Below, piece by piece: positions 52,306-60,716 of a DNA stretch of 64,000 bases. Each line of letters starts with the position of its first letter. The stretch's first letter is position 1. The translations under genes were made by a program, and so were the position numbers. This DNA comes from Dolomitihabitans soli. GTDB taxonomy: Bacteria; Actinomycetota; Actinomycetes; Streptosporangiales; Streptosporangiaceae. Under the pieces are notes generated by a model. It did not search any database. It was not told the DNA's origin and saw nothing but the letters and a program-made list of their open reading frames with translations. Where the stretch lies: the NCBI RefSeq assembly GCF_022213955.1, contig NZ_JAKNTW010000010.1, positions 186,001-250,000 on the forward strand, given 5' to 3'.

Positions 52306-54309
52306 ATGCCTGTGACGGATGCCCATCGCACCATCGATGCGGTCTGGAAACTCGAGTCGGCAAAGATCATCGCTGGGCTCACGCGGCTGGTGCACGACGT
52401 CGGCCTCGCCGAGGAACTGGCCCAGGACGCCCTCGTCGCCGCACTCGAACAGTGGCCCGAGTCGGGCGTCCCGGACAATCCAGGCGCCTGGCTGATGGCC
52501 ATCGCCAAACGCCGCGCCATCGATCACATCCGGCGGTCCCAGCGTCTCGAACGCAAGCACGAAGAGCTCGCCCACGAGCTGGAACACCCCCCGGATTCAG
52601 CGCAGGGCTCAGCGCAGGACTCAGCGCAGGACGACGTGCTGCGGCTGATGTTCATCTCCTGCCATCCGGTGCTTCCGACGGAGGAACGGGTCGCGCTGAC
52701 ACTCCGGCTGCTCGGCGGCCTGACGGCCAAGGAGATCGCGCGGGCGTTCCTCGTCAGCGAGCAGCGGATCGCGCAACGCATCGCGGGGGCGAAGCGGACC
52801 CTGGCCGAGGAGCAGGTGCCGTTCGAACTGCCGGCCGCCTCAGAGCTGGCCGAGCGCCTGTCCTCGGTGCTGGAGGTCGTCTACCTGATCTTCAACGAGG
52901 GATACTCCGCGACGTCCGGCGACGATCTGATGCGGCCCAGGCTCTGCCACGAGGCGCTCCGGCTGGGCCGGCTGCTGGCCGAGCTGGCGCGGCAGGAGGC
53001 CGAGGTCCACGGGCTGGTCGCGCTGATGGAGATCCAGGTGTCCCGCTCGCCCGCGCGGACCGGGCCATCGGGTGAACCCGTCCAGTTGCACGAGCAGAAC
53101 CGGGGACGCTGGGACCAGTTGCTCATCCGCCGTGGCTTCACCGCCATGCTGCGGGCCCGGGAGCTCGGCGGCGGGCCCGGCCCCTACGTGCTCCAGGCGG
53201 CGATCGCCGTGTGCCACGCCCAGGCACGAACCGCCGAGGACACCGACTGGGCGCAGATCGCGGCCCTGTACGAGGCGCTGGCCCGGCTGCTGCCGACGTC
53301 GATCGTGCAGCTCAACCGGGCGGTGGCGGTCGGGATGGCACACGGGCCGCAGGCAGGGCTCACCCTGGCCGACTCCTTGACCACCGAGCCCGCGTTGCAG
53401 TCCTACCACCTTCTGCCCAGCGTCCGGGGCGATCTCCTGGCCCGGCTGGGACGGCACGAAGAGGCCAGGCTGGAGTTCCAGCGGGCCGCGTCCCTCACCG
53501 GGAACATCGCCGAGCGCGCCTTCCTGAACGGTCGCGCGGACGAGCTCGCCGTCACCGGCGCACCGGGGATCACCCTCGCGAAGGCCGCTCAGGACTTCCT
53601 GCGACGCGACGATCTGGACGCCGAGACGATCCGCTCCTACGGGCAGACCCTGCGCCGGCTGTGTCTCAGCCTGGGCGACCAGCTGCCGCTGACCTCCCTG
53701 ACCGCCGACCAGGTGGCGCGGGTGTTCGCCACGTCCTGGGGTACGGCGGCGGCCAAGACGTGGAACCGGCATCGGTCGGCCGTACGGTCGTTCGGCGCCT
53801 GGGCGTCCGTGGACGACCTCGCGGCGGGTCTCGACCGGCGTGCCGAGACCCGCCCCCGGACGGAGCCCATCGGCCCGGCGCACCTCGCGGTGCTCTGGAA
53901 CCGCCCCGACCTCCCGCTGCGCGAACGAACTCTGTGGCGGCTCCTGCACGAGTCGGCCGCCGGGGTGACGGCCGTTCTCTCGCTGAACGTCGAGCACCTG
54001 GACCTGGACGACCGCCGGGCCCGCGCGGGCGGCGGCACCTGGGTGAACTGGCGTGCCGAGACCGCACGGCTCCTCCCCCGGCTGGTGGCCGGGCGGACCC
54101 GGGGCCCGCTGTTCCTCGCCGACCGGCGACCCGGACCGGGCCGGACGCCGGCGCCGGCCGACCTGTGTCCGGAGACAGGCCGCCGCCGCCTCTCCTACGA
54201 GCGGGCCGAATACCTCTTCAAGCAGGCCACGAAGTCTCTGGACCCGGCGGGCAACGGCTACACCCTGCGCCGGCTCAAGCCCGCGCCCCGGATGGCCGAC
54301 CAGGTCTAG
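52306..54309 (+). CDS. ECF42-type sigma factor fused to a degenerate tyrosine-recombinase domain
   Basis: A 667-aa protein. Residues 1-about 410 are an ECF42 sigma factor: region 2 (LTRLVHDVGLAEELAQDALVAAL, RRAIDHIRRSQR), region 4 (LTLRLLGGLTAKEIARAFLVSE) and a long C-terminal extension with FNEGYSATSGDDLMR and TPR-like helices. From about 415 a second unit begins: a SAM-like core-binding domain (TIRSYGQTLRRLCLSLG, KTWNRHRSAVRSFGAWA) and a tyrosine-recombinase catalytic domain (LLHESAAGVTAVLSLNVEHLDLD, TRGPLFLADRRPGPGR, RRRLSYERAEYLFKQ). The usual ARV arginine is Gly in AAGV, and it ends at GYTLRRLKPAPRMADQV where a HEFRH-type box would be, without the tyrosine segment. So the recombinase part is inactive and truncated. 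Confidence 0.85.
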   Translation: MPVTDAHRTIDAVWKLESAKIIAGLTRLVHDVGLAEELAQDALVAALEQWPESGVPDNPGAWLMAIAKRRAIDHIRRSQRLERKHEELAHELEHPPDSAQGSAQDSAQDDVLRLMFISCHPVLPTEERVALTLRLLGGLTAKEIARAFLVSEQRIAQRIAGAKRTLAEEQVPFELPAASELAERLSSVLEVVYLIFNEGYSATSGDDLMRPRLCHEALRLGRLLAELARQEAEVHGLVALMEIQVSRSPARTGPSGEPVQLHEQNRGRWDQLLIRRGFTAMLRARELGGGPGPYVLQAAIAVCHAQARTAEDTDWAQIAALYEALARLLPTSIVQLNRAVAVGMAHGPQAGLTLADSLTTEPALQSYHLLPSVRGDLLARLGRHEEARLEFQRAASLTGNIAERAFLNGRADELAVTGAPGITLAKAAQDFLRRDDLDAETIRSYGQTLRRLCLSLGDQLPLTSLTADQVARVFATSWGTAAAKTWNRHRSAVRSFGAWASVDDLAAGLDRRAETRPRTEPIGPAHLAVLWNRPDLPLRERTLWRLLHESAAGVTAVLSLNVEHLDLDDRRARAGGGTWVNWRAETARLLPRLVAGRTRGPLFLADRRPGPGRTPAPADLCPETGRRRLSYERAEYLFKQATKSLDPAGNGYTLRRLKPAPRMADQV

Positions 54310-55199
54310 GCGTGGCCGACCTCGCGCAGCCCGGCCAGCGCGGCCTCCGCGAACGCGGTGACCACCTCCCCGCCCTGTACGGGCAGCCACACGGCCGAGG
54401 TGGACCAGGTCAGCCGGGGTTCGTCGATCGGTCGCCAGACCAGGCCGGCCGGCAGCCCGTCGTAGGGCTCCTCGTTCAGGTGCGCGCCCCGGCCCGCCAT
54501 GACCAGCCCGTGCACGAAGTGCGGGTTGCGCGCGTGCCTGATCGCGCTGGGCAGGAACCCGTTGTCGCGGCACGCCTCCAGCATGTGGTCGTACAACTGA
54601 GGGGCCATGTCCCTCGGGAAGATGACCAGCGGCGACCCGTCCAGCGTGCGCAGCCGTACCTCCGTCTGCTGGGCCGCGCGATGATCGGCCGGGAGCACCA
54701 CGCCGAGCCTGCGGTGGACGACCGGGCTCGACTCCAGGCCGACCGTGTCGCAGGGGTGTCTGACCAGGCCCGCGTCCAGTTCCTCGGCGCGCAGCCGGGC
54801 GAGCTGGACGTGCGTGGTCAGCTCGTGGAGTTCGAGCAGGACGTCGGGGACGCGCGCGGTGAAGTCCGCGACCAGCGTCCTGAGCGCCATCGGCGTCGTG
54901 TCGGGCGGGACGCCTACCCGCAGCACTCCCGACGCGCCGGGGCGGATCCGGCGCATGGCCTCGCGGGCGGTGTCGGCACGATCCAGGACCCCGCGGGCGT
55001 GTTCGAGCAGCAGGGCGCCCGCCTCGGTGAGCAAGACGCGGTGCGGGTTCCGGTCGAACAGCCGGACGCCCAGCTCTCGCTCCAGGTCGCGGATGCGCTG
55101 CGAGAGCGGCGGCTGGGCCATGTGCAACCGCTCGGCGGCCCGGCCGAAGTGCAATTCCTCAGCGACCGCCACGAAATAACGCAGGTGGCGTAGCTCCAT
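54306..55199 (-). CDS. LysR-family transcriptional regulator
   Basis: A 297-aa LysR regulator: winged helix at the N-terminus (LRHLRYFVAVAEELHFGRAAERLHMAQPPLSQRIRDLE) and substrate-binding co-inducer domain from about residue 90 (SGVLRVGVPPDTTP). The start is ATG 55199 (an ATG at 55211 would add four residues). It is divergent from the crotonase/ligase/transporter operon with 112 bp between and probably controls it. Its stop overlaps that of the ECF42 fusion by 4 bp. Confidence 0.92.
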   Translation of the reverse strand: MELRHLRYFVAVAEELHFGRAAERLHMAQPPLSQRIRDLERELGVRLFDRNPHRVLLTEAGALLLEHARGVLDRADTAREAMRRIRPGASGVLRVGVPPDTTPMALRTLVADFTARVPDVLLELHELTTHVQLARLRAEELDAGLVRHPCDTVGLESSPVVHRRLGVVLPADHRAAQQTEVRLRTLDGSPLVIFPRDMAPQLYDHMLEACRDNGFLPSAIRHARNPHFVHGLVMAGRGAHLNEEPYDGLPAGLVWRPIDEPRLTWSTSAVWLPVQGGEVVTAFAEAALAGLREVGHA

Positions 55200-55311
55200 C
55201 AGCTCGACCATATCGCTCTGGTATCGCCAAGAGTCCACATTGATGTTGGCCAGACCCCCGGAGCAGCTGATTGTATCCCCGGAAAGCTTGTTGACCTGGG
55301 AAGAGACCCTT

Positions 55312-56073
55312 ATGACCGTATTGCTGGACCGTGACGGACCCGTCGCGGTGATCACCTTGAACCGGCCGGAGAAGCTCAACGCCTGGACCGCCGAGATGCG
55401 GGAGCGGCTGATCGGCCTGCTGCACGAGGCCGGCGCGGACCCGCAGGTGCGCGCGGTCGTGCTCACCGGCGCCGGGCGTGCCTTCTGCGCCGGCCAGGAC
55501 CTGAGCGAGACGGCCACGATCGACCCCGACGACCACGCCGCGTCGGATGCCTGGATCGACGGTTTCGACCGGCTCTACCGGGCGGTGCTCGATCTCGACA
55601 AGCCCACCGTGGCCGCGCTGAACGGCGTGGCCGCCGGGTCGGGATTCCAGTACGCGCTCCTCGCCGACCTGCGCATCGGCCACGCCGGCACCCGCATGGG
55701 TCAGCCGGAGGTGCTTTCCGGCATCCCGAGCATCACCGGGATCTGGGCCATGTGGAACGTTCTCGGCCGCGCCAAGACCACCGAGTTCGCGCTCACCGGA
55801 CGGCTGGTCGACGGTGACGAGGCCGAAAGGCTCGGCCTGCTGACCAGGCTGGTGCCGCAGGAGCAGGTGCTCTCCGCGGCGGTGGCCCAGGCGAAGGAGT
55901 TGGCCGCGCTGCCGCCGGGCGCGGTGGCCCTGACCAAGGGACGCCTCCGGGAGCTGGAGCGGGACGCCCTGGCCGACGCCGTGACGGCGGCCAAGCAGGT
56001 GCACGCCGGCGCCTACGCCACCGGTGAGCCGCAGCGCGAGATGGCCCGCTTCCTGCGGGAGCGTGCCCGATGA
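55312..56073 (+). CDS. Enoyl-CoA hydratase/isomerase (crotonase) family protein
   Basis: A 253-aa crotonase: VAVITLNRPEKLNAWT, VVLTGAGRAFCAGQDLSE (oxyanion hole), GVAAGSGFQYALLADLRIG and MGQPEVLSGIP. The first catalytic Glu of classical hydratases is replaced by Gln (GSGFQY where hydratases have GGGCEL-type); the second Glu (QPEVL) is present. So it may catalyse isomerisation, a hydrolysis or another crotonase reaction rather than plain hydration. First gene of the operon; its stop overlaps the ligase start. Confidence 0.88.
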   Translation: MTVLLDRDGPVAVITLNRPEKLNAWTAEMRERLIGLLHEAGADPQVRAVVLTGAGRAFCAGQDLSETATIDPDDHAASDAWIDGFDRLYRAVLDLDKPTVAALNGVAAGSGFQYALLADLRIGHAGTRMGQPEVLSGIPSITGIWAMWNVLGRAKTTEFALTGRLVDGDEAERLGLLTRLVPQEQVLSAAVAQAKELAALPPGAVALTKGRLRELERDALADAVTAAKQVHAGAYATGEPQREMARFLRERAR

Positions 56074-57587
56074 GCGAATGGCGCGTGCCCGAGCGCTACA
56101 ACATGGCCGTGGACGTGGCCGACCGCCACCCCCGGGAGAACCTCGCGCTGATCTTCGAGGACCACACCGGGTTCCGCGCGGAGGTCCGCTGGGGCGAGGT
56201 TCAGGACCGCTCCCGCCAGGTGGCCGCCTACCTGCACAACCTAGGCGTCCGTCCCGGAGACCGGGTCGCGGTCATGCTGCCGCAGCGGACCGACACGCCG
56301 GCGACCTACCTCGGCACGCTGCGCACCGGCGCCGTGCTGGTGACCATGTCCGCGCTGTGGGCCGACGACCAGATCGCCTACCGGCTCGCGGACTCCGGCG
56401 CGTCCGTCCTGATCACCGAGGCCGACGCCGTACGGCGGGCGGGCGATTACGCCGGGACCGTCGTCGACGTGGACGACCCGGCGATCGGCCTGGTGACGCC
56501 GGAGTTCGACGACGCCGACACGGCCGCCGACGACCCGGCGCTGATCTTCTACACCTCCGGCACGACGGGCCCGGCCAAGGGCATCGTGCACGCGCATCGC
56601 ACGCTGCTCGGCCACAACGAGTTCAGGCACTGCCACGACCTGCGCCCCGGCGACGTCTTCTACGGAGCGGGCGAGTGGGCCTGGTCGATGGCCAAGCTCA
56701 TGGGCCCGCTGCGAGCCGGGGCGACGCACTACGTGTACCGCCCGGCGGGCGGGTTCGACCCGGCGGGGCTGCTGGCCGGGATGGCGCGGAACGGGGTGAC
56801 GACCGGGCTGGTCAACCCCACGTTCCTGCGTAAGACGCGGGAGCTGCTGCCCGACGCCGGGCGGCGCTTCCCGCAGCGCCTGCGCACGGTGTGCTGCGCC
56901 AACGAGCCGCTCACCGCCGACCTGATCGGCTGGTTCCGCGACCAGTTCGGCGTCACCCTGCTCGACTACTACGGCTCCACCGAGTCGTACCCGCTGATCG
57001 GGAACTTCCCCGGTGAGCCCGTCAAGGAAGGCTCCCTGGGACGGCCGTTGCCCGGCTGGGAGGTGGCGCTGCTGGACGAGTCCGAGCAGCCGGTCCCGGC
57101 GGGGCAGGTCGGCGAGATCTGCCTGCGGACGCGGAGCAACCCGCAGTTCCCGCTGGGCTACTGGAACCGACCCGAGGCGTCGGCCGAGGCGTTCGGCGGC
57201 GACTGGTTCCACACCAAGGACCACGCGCGGGTCGACGAGGACGGCTACTACTGGTTCCTCGGCCGCGTCGACGACGTGATCAAGACCTCCGGTTACCGGG
57301 TGGGCCCGGACGAGATCGAGGAGGCGCTCCGCGCCCATCCGGCCGTCGCCGAGGTGGGCGTGGCCGGCGTGCCCGACCCGGTGCGCGGCCAGGCGGTCAA
57401 GGCCTGGGTGCGGCCCACTCCCGGTTACCGGCCGAGCGAGGAGCTGGCACAGGAGATCCGCGAGTTCGCCAAGAACACCCACTCGCGGTTCGCCTACCCG
57501 CGCTCGATCGAGTTCGTCGACGAACTGCCCCGATCGGCGTCCGGGAAGATCCAGCGCGCGCAACTCCGCCTGCGTGACACGAAATAA
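56070..57587 (+). CDS. AMP-forming acyl/aryl-CoA ligase
   Basis: A 505-aa ANL-superfamily enzyme: P-loop FYTSGTTGPAKGIVHAH (about 157), LLDYYGSTESYPLIG (about 295), hinge VDDVIKTSGYRVGPDEIE (about 402) and catalytic Lys in PRSASGKIQR near the C-terminus. It activates a carboxylic acid through the adenylate to a CoA thioester. Closest in feel to benzoate/aminobenzoate/cyclohexanecarboxylate-type ligases, but the substrate cannot be read. Overlaps the crotonase gene by 4 bp. Confidence 0.9.
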   Translation: MSEWRVPERYNMAVDVADRHPRENLALIFEDHTGFRAEVRWGEVQDRSRQVAAYLHNLGVRPGDRVAVMLPQRTDTPATYLGTLRTGAVLVTMSALWADDQIAYRLADSGASVLITEADAVRRAGDYAGTVVDVDDPAIGLVTPEFDDADTAADDPALIFYTSGTTGPAKGIVHAHRTLLGHNEFRHCHDLRPGDVFYGAGEWAWSMAKLMGPLRAGATHYVYRPAGGFDPAGLLAGMARNGVTTGLVNPTFLRKTRELLPDAGRRFPQRLRTVCCANEPLTADLIGWFRDQFGVTLLDYYGSTESYPLIGNFPGEPVKEGSLGRPLPGWEVALLDESEQPVPAGQVGEICLRTRSNPQFPLGYWNRPEASAEAFGGDWFHTKDHARVDEDGYYWFLGRVDDVIKTSGYRVGPDEIEEALRAHPAVAEVGVAGVPDPVRGQAVKAWVRPTPGYRPSEELAQEIREFAKNTHSRFAYPRSIEFVDELPRSASGKIQRAQLRLRDTK

Positions 57588-57596
57588 GGAGCAACC

Positions 57597-58928
57597 ATGG
57601 CCGACACCACCCCCCAAGCCGCTCAGGCGGCCATCCGGCGCAAGGTCACCCTGGCCTCCGCGATCGGCAACTTCGTCGAGTGGTTCGACTCCGCGGCCTA
57701 CGCCGTCATGTCCGCGACGATCGCCGCGCTGTTCTTCCCCGAGTACGACAAGGCCGCCGCGCTGCTCGCCACCTGGGCGATCTTCGCGGGCGGCTTCATC
57801 GCCCGCCCGCTCGGGGCCGCCTTCTTCGGCAGGTACGGCGACCGTCTCGGCCGCAACAAGATGCTGGCGCTGACCATTCTGACCATGAGCGGGGCCACCT
57901 TCCTCATCGGCATCCTGCCCACCTACGCCTCGTGGGGCGTGGCCGCGCCGGTGCTCCTCTTCCTGCTCCGCTGCGCGCAGGGCTTCTCCACCGGCGGTGA
58001 GTACACGGGCGCGTCGGCCTTCATCGTGGAGTACGCCCCCGAGGGGCGGCGGGCCCGGTTCGCCGCCGCCGTACCGGTGACCGTGGGCCTGGCCAGCGTG
58101 GCCGGTTCCGGCGTCGGGTTCCTGATCACCTCCACCGTGACCACGGAGGCGTTGCAGAGCTGGGGCTGGCGCATCCCGTTCCTGCTCGCCGCGCCGCTCG
58201 GGCTGATCGGCCTCTACCTGCGCTCCAAGGTCGAGGACACGCCCGTCTTCCGGGCGCTGGAGAAGCACGACGAGGTCGCACAGGCGCCGCTGCGCGAAGC
58301 CGTACGACGGTCCGGCCGGCAGATCGCCACGCTGTTCGGCTACAGCATCACCAACGCCGTCGGGTACTACCTGATGAGCAGTTACATGATCTCCTACATG
58401 TCGGAGGAGCTCGGCTACACCAAGAGCCAGGCACAACTCGCCAACGTCGTGTCGATGCTCGCCTACAGCGTCGCCTGTCTGTTCGCGGCCTCGGCCAGCG
58501 ACCGGTTCGGACGGCGGCCGATGCTCATCGTGGCCTGTGTGGGCTTCATCCTCGTCCCCTTGCCGGCGTTCTGGCTGATGGGAGGCAGTCTGGCGGGGGC
58601 GATGGTCGGCACGTCGCTGCTGGCCATGCTGGTCGCGGTGATCGGCACCTCGAACGTGCCCGCGCTGGTGGAGATGTTCCCCGCGAAGATCCGTGCCAGC
58701 GGCTCCGCCATCGGCTACACGGCGGCCTATGTCCTGTTCGGCGGGACCGCGCCGTTCGTGGCCACCGGGCTGGTGTCGGTGACGGGCAGCGCGATCGCGC
58801 CCGCGTTCTACCTGGTGGCCGTCGCGGCGGTGTCGACCGTCGTGGTCCTGGTGTCCTTCAAGGAGACCCGCCACCTGCCGCTGGACCGGGGCGTCGAGGC
58901 CGCCACCCCCGTCCCGGAGCGCGGCTGA
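57597..58928 (+). CDS. MFS transporter, metabolite:H+ symporter (MHS) family
   Basis: A 443-aa 12-helix major facilitator of the MHS group: N-terminal GNFVEWFDSAAYAVMSAT, the loop FFGRYGDRLGRNKML, LLRCAQGFSTGGEYTGAS and the second loop SDRFGRRPML. MHS carriers take up dicarboxylates, aromatic acids, shikimate and proline betaine with protons. The position after the CoA ligase suggests it imports the acid that the ligase activates. GGAG precedes the ATG, 9 bp after the ligase stop. Confidence 0.92.
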   Translation: MADTTPQAAQAAIRRKVTLASAIGNFVEWFDSAAYAVMSATIAALFFPEYDKAAALLATWAIFAGGFIARPLGAAFFGRYGDRLGRNKMLALTILTMSGATFLIGILPTYASWGVAAPVLLFLLRCAQGFSTGGEYTGASAFIVEYAPEGRRARFAAAVPVTVGLASVAGSGVGFLITSTVTTEALQSWGWRIPFLLAAPLGLIGLYLRSKVEDTPVFRALEKHDEVAQAPLREAVRRSGRQIATLFGYSITNAVGYYLMSSYMISYMSEELGYTKSQAQLANVVSMLAYSVACLFAASASDRFGRRPMLIVACVGFILVPLPAFWLMGGSLAGAMVGTSLLAMLVAVIGTSNVPALVEMFPAKIRASGSAIGYTAAYVLFGGTAPFVATGLVSVTGSAIAPAFYLVAVAAVSTVVVLVSFKETRHLPLDRGVEAATPVPERG

Positions 58929-59013
58929 CCACCGCCGTCGATCTTCTCTGCGTTCGACCAGGTGGGCTCGTGCCCGGGGAGGCGTTCGTCTCCCCGGGCC
59001 CAGGCCGCATGTG

Positions 59014-59042
59014 TTGACGAAAGCGGGTGAAAGGGATACGTT
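59014..59042 (+). promoter_or_regulatory. Promoter of the cobalamin riboswitch transcript
   Basis: TTGACG (59014-59019) and TACGTT (59037-59042) are separated by exactly 17 bp and fit the actinomycete sigma-HrdB consensus TTGAC-N17-TANNNT. The expected start is near 59049, just before the aptamer. Confidence 0.65.
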
Positions 59043-59049
59043 CCGGGAG

Positions 59050-59160
59050 ATTTCACGGTTGTCCGGGAGAAATCCGGTGAGAAGCCGGTGCGGACGCGCC
59101 ACTGTATCCGGGACCCAGATCCCGGGAGCCAGGTCGCTCGGGCGATCGTGACCTCATCGA
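59050..59160 (+). promoter_or_regulatory. Cobalamin (B12) riboswitch upstream of cbtB
   Basis: The leader contains the B12 box GAAGCCGGTGCGGACGCGCCACTG (about 59081-59104) following AGAAATCCGGTGA and preceding GGAGCCAGGTCGCTC, the ordered segments of the cobalamin aptamer. Translation starts 30 bp downstream at a strong GGAGG, so control is probably by occlusion of this site when coenzyme B12 is abundant. This would shut off the cbtBA-led cobalt uptake and cobalamin operon. Confidence 0.88.
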
Positions 59161-59189
59161 TCGGGACGCGTCATCCCTGAGGAGGCTCT

Positions 59190-59378
59190 ATGAGCGACAT
59201 CTCCGCTCCTTCCACTATCCCCCTGCCCCGCCTGCGCCCCTGGCTGCTGGCCGTACCAGTGCTGCTGTTGATCGCCTACCTGGTCCTCATGGACAACGGG
59301 GCGGTTTCGCAGACGGGCACTTTCCTTCACGAACTCATGCACGACGGGCGTCACCTGCTCGGCGTGCCGTGTCACTAG
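59190..59378 (+). CDS. cbtB: CbtB-domain protein, cobalt transporter small subunit
   Basis: A 62-aa protein with one membrane helix (LLAVPVLLLIAYLVLMD) and the CbtB C-terminus FLHELMHDGRHLLGVPCH, in which His residues and Cys probably bind cobalt. GGAGG lies 5 bases upstream of the ATG. It lies directly behind the B12 riboswitch and before cbtA. Confidence 0.93.
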   Translation: MSDISAPSTIPLPRLRPWLLAVPVLLLIAYLVLMDNGAVSQTGTFLHELMHDGRHLLGVPCH

Positions 59379-59386
59379 GGACGGAC

Positions 59387-60148
59387 ATGGTACGCACCCT
59401 GGTGGTCAGGGGCCTGCTCGTAGGGCTCCTGGCCGGACTCGTCGCGGGCGGATTCGCCTTCTTCTTCGGCGAACCGCGCGTCGACGCCGCGATCGCGCTG
59501 GAGGAGGCCGCCGCCGCGGCCGAACCCGCACACGCACACGCCGAAGAGGAGGCCGGGCATCAGCACGGCGAGGAGGCGGCCGTCAGCCGACCGGCGCAGA
59601 AGGCCGGGCTGTTCCTGGCCACCGGACTGTACGGCCTGGCGGTGGGCGGCGTGTTCGCGCTCGTCTACGCCGGGTTGCGCGGCCGGGTCGGTCCTCGTCG
59701 TGACGGCGCGCTGGCGCTGGCGGCGGCGGGAACGGCCTTCATCGCGGTCATCCTCCTGCCCTTCCTGAAATATCCAGCTAATCCACCGGCGGTCGGCGAC
59801 CCGGAGACCATCAACGACCGCACGCTGCTCTACCTGGTGATGATCGTGGTCGGCCTGGCCGCCGTGGCCGCCGCCGTCGCGACGGCCAGGCGTATGACGG
59901 CGGATCCCTGGCAGCGCTGGGCGGTGGCCGGAGCCGTGTTCCTGGTGCCGGTCGTGGCGGCCTGGGCGCTGCTGCCGACGGTCGACGAGGTGCCCGAGGG
60001 CTTCCCCGCCTCCCTGCTGTGGGAGTTCCGGCTGGCCTCGATCGGCACCCAGTTCGTCTTCTGGACGGCGTTCGGCGTGCTGTTCGGCTGGCTCAGCGAT
60101 CGGGTGGCGCGGCGATCCCCGCTCGCGCCGGCCGCGTCACATCGCTGA
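59387..60148 (+). CDS. cbtA: CbtA-family cobalt transporter subunit
   Basis: A 253-aa membrane protein with about five to six helices. It starts MVRTLVVRGLLVGLLAGLVA and has a His/Glu-rich loop HAHAEEEAGHQHGEE (residues about 48-64) suited to metal capture, then AGLFLATGLYGLAVGGVFALVY and the motif FLKYPANPPAVGDPETI conserved in CbtA. With CbtB it is predicted to import cobalt for cobalamin synthesis. The start is ATG 59387, with AGGGACGG upstream. Confidence 0.92.
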   Translation: MVRTLVVRGLLVGLLAGLVAGGFAFFFGEPRVDAAIALEEAAAAAEPAHAHAEEEAGHQHGEEAAVSRPAQKAGLFLATGLYGLAVGGVFALVYAGLRGRVGPRRDGALALAAAGTAFIAVILLPFLKYPANPPAVGDPETINDRTLLYLVMIVVGLAAVAAAVATARRMTADPWQRWAVAGAVFLVPVVAAWALLPTVDEVPEGFPASLLWEFRLASIGTQFVFWTAFGVLFGWLSDRVARRSPLAPAASHR

Positions 60149-60152
60149 GCGG

Positions 60153-60716
60153 GTGCTGTTCGTCCGGCAGGCCAGCACCCCGGCCATGCGGGCGGCCCGC
60201 TTCCCGGCGGACGAGCCCGCCGACCCGGCGAGCCTGACACGGGCCGCGGCCGCCAGACCGCCGTGGCCCATCGACGGCGGCCGGCCGCCCGCCGTCTGGG
60301 TCGCGCCGGTCACCGCGGCACGGCAGACCGCCGCCGCCTTCGGCTGGGCACCGATCGAGGCGCCAGAGCTGGCCGAAGCCGATCCCGGCCGCTGGCGCGG
60401 CCGGCCGTACGCCCAGATCGCGCAGACCGAGCCGGACGCGCTGGCCACCTGGCTCGCCGACCCGGACGCGGCGCCACACGGCGGCGAGAGCCAGGCCGGG
60501 CTCGCGAACCGGGTGGCCGGTTGGCTCGACGCGGTCGCCCCCGGATGCGTCGTGGTCTGCGACGTCGGCGTCGTCAGGGCGGCGCTGGGCCATGCGCTCG
60601 GGCTCGGCCCCGTGCAGACCGCGCGCTTCGATCTCGCGCCGCTGTCCACCACCGAGCTCGTCCACTCACGCGGAGGCTGGCGGGTCGCCCACATCAACCG
60701 GAAGGCCATCACTTGA
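60153..60716 (+). CDS. Histidine phosphatase-fold protein lacking catalytic histidines
   Basis: A 187-aa phosphoglycerate-mutase-like protein (GTG start, 4 bp after cbtA). The active form has an N-terminal RHG motif and a second His before the C-terminus. Here they read FVRQAST and VVCDVGVVRAAL, so both histidines are missing, while the fold markers PHGGESQAGLANRVAGWLD and RWRGRPYAQIAQTEPDAL are kept. CobC-like alpha-ribazole phosphatases occupy similar places, but this copy is probably not a phosphatase. It overlaps the chelatase gene by 4 bp, implying a linked role. Confidence 0.85.
   Translation: MLFVRQASTPAMRAARFPADEPADPASLTRAAAARPPWPIDGGRPPAVWVAPVTAARQTAAAFGWAPIEAPELAEADPGRWRGRPYAQIAQTEPDALATWLADPDAAPHGGESQAGLANRVAGWLDAVAPGCVVVCDVGVVRAALGHALGLGPVQTARFDLAPLSTTELVHSRGGWRVAHINRKAIT

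Noticed and set aside
50988-52520. Apparent 1.5-kb N-terminal extension of the secreted hydrolase
   Set aside because: It would run through the DUF998, YCII and sigma factor genes and bury a clear signal peptide; the ATG at 50987 is the start.
59369-59387. Upstream start for cbtA at 59369
   Set aside because: It would overlap the end of cbtB and has no Shine-Dalgarno; ATG 59387 has AGGGACGG before it.
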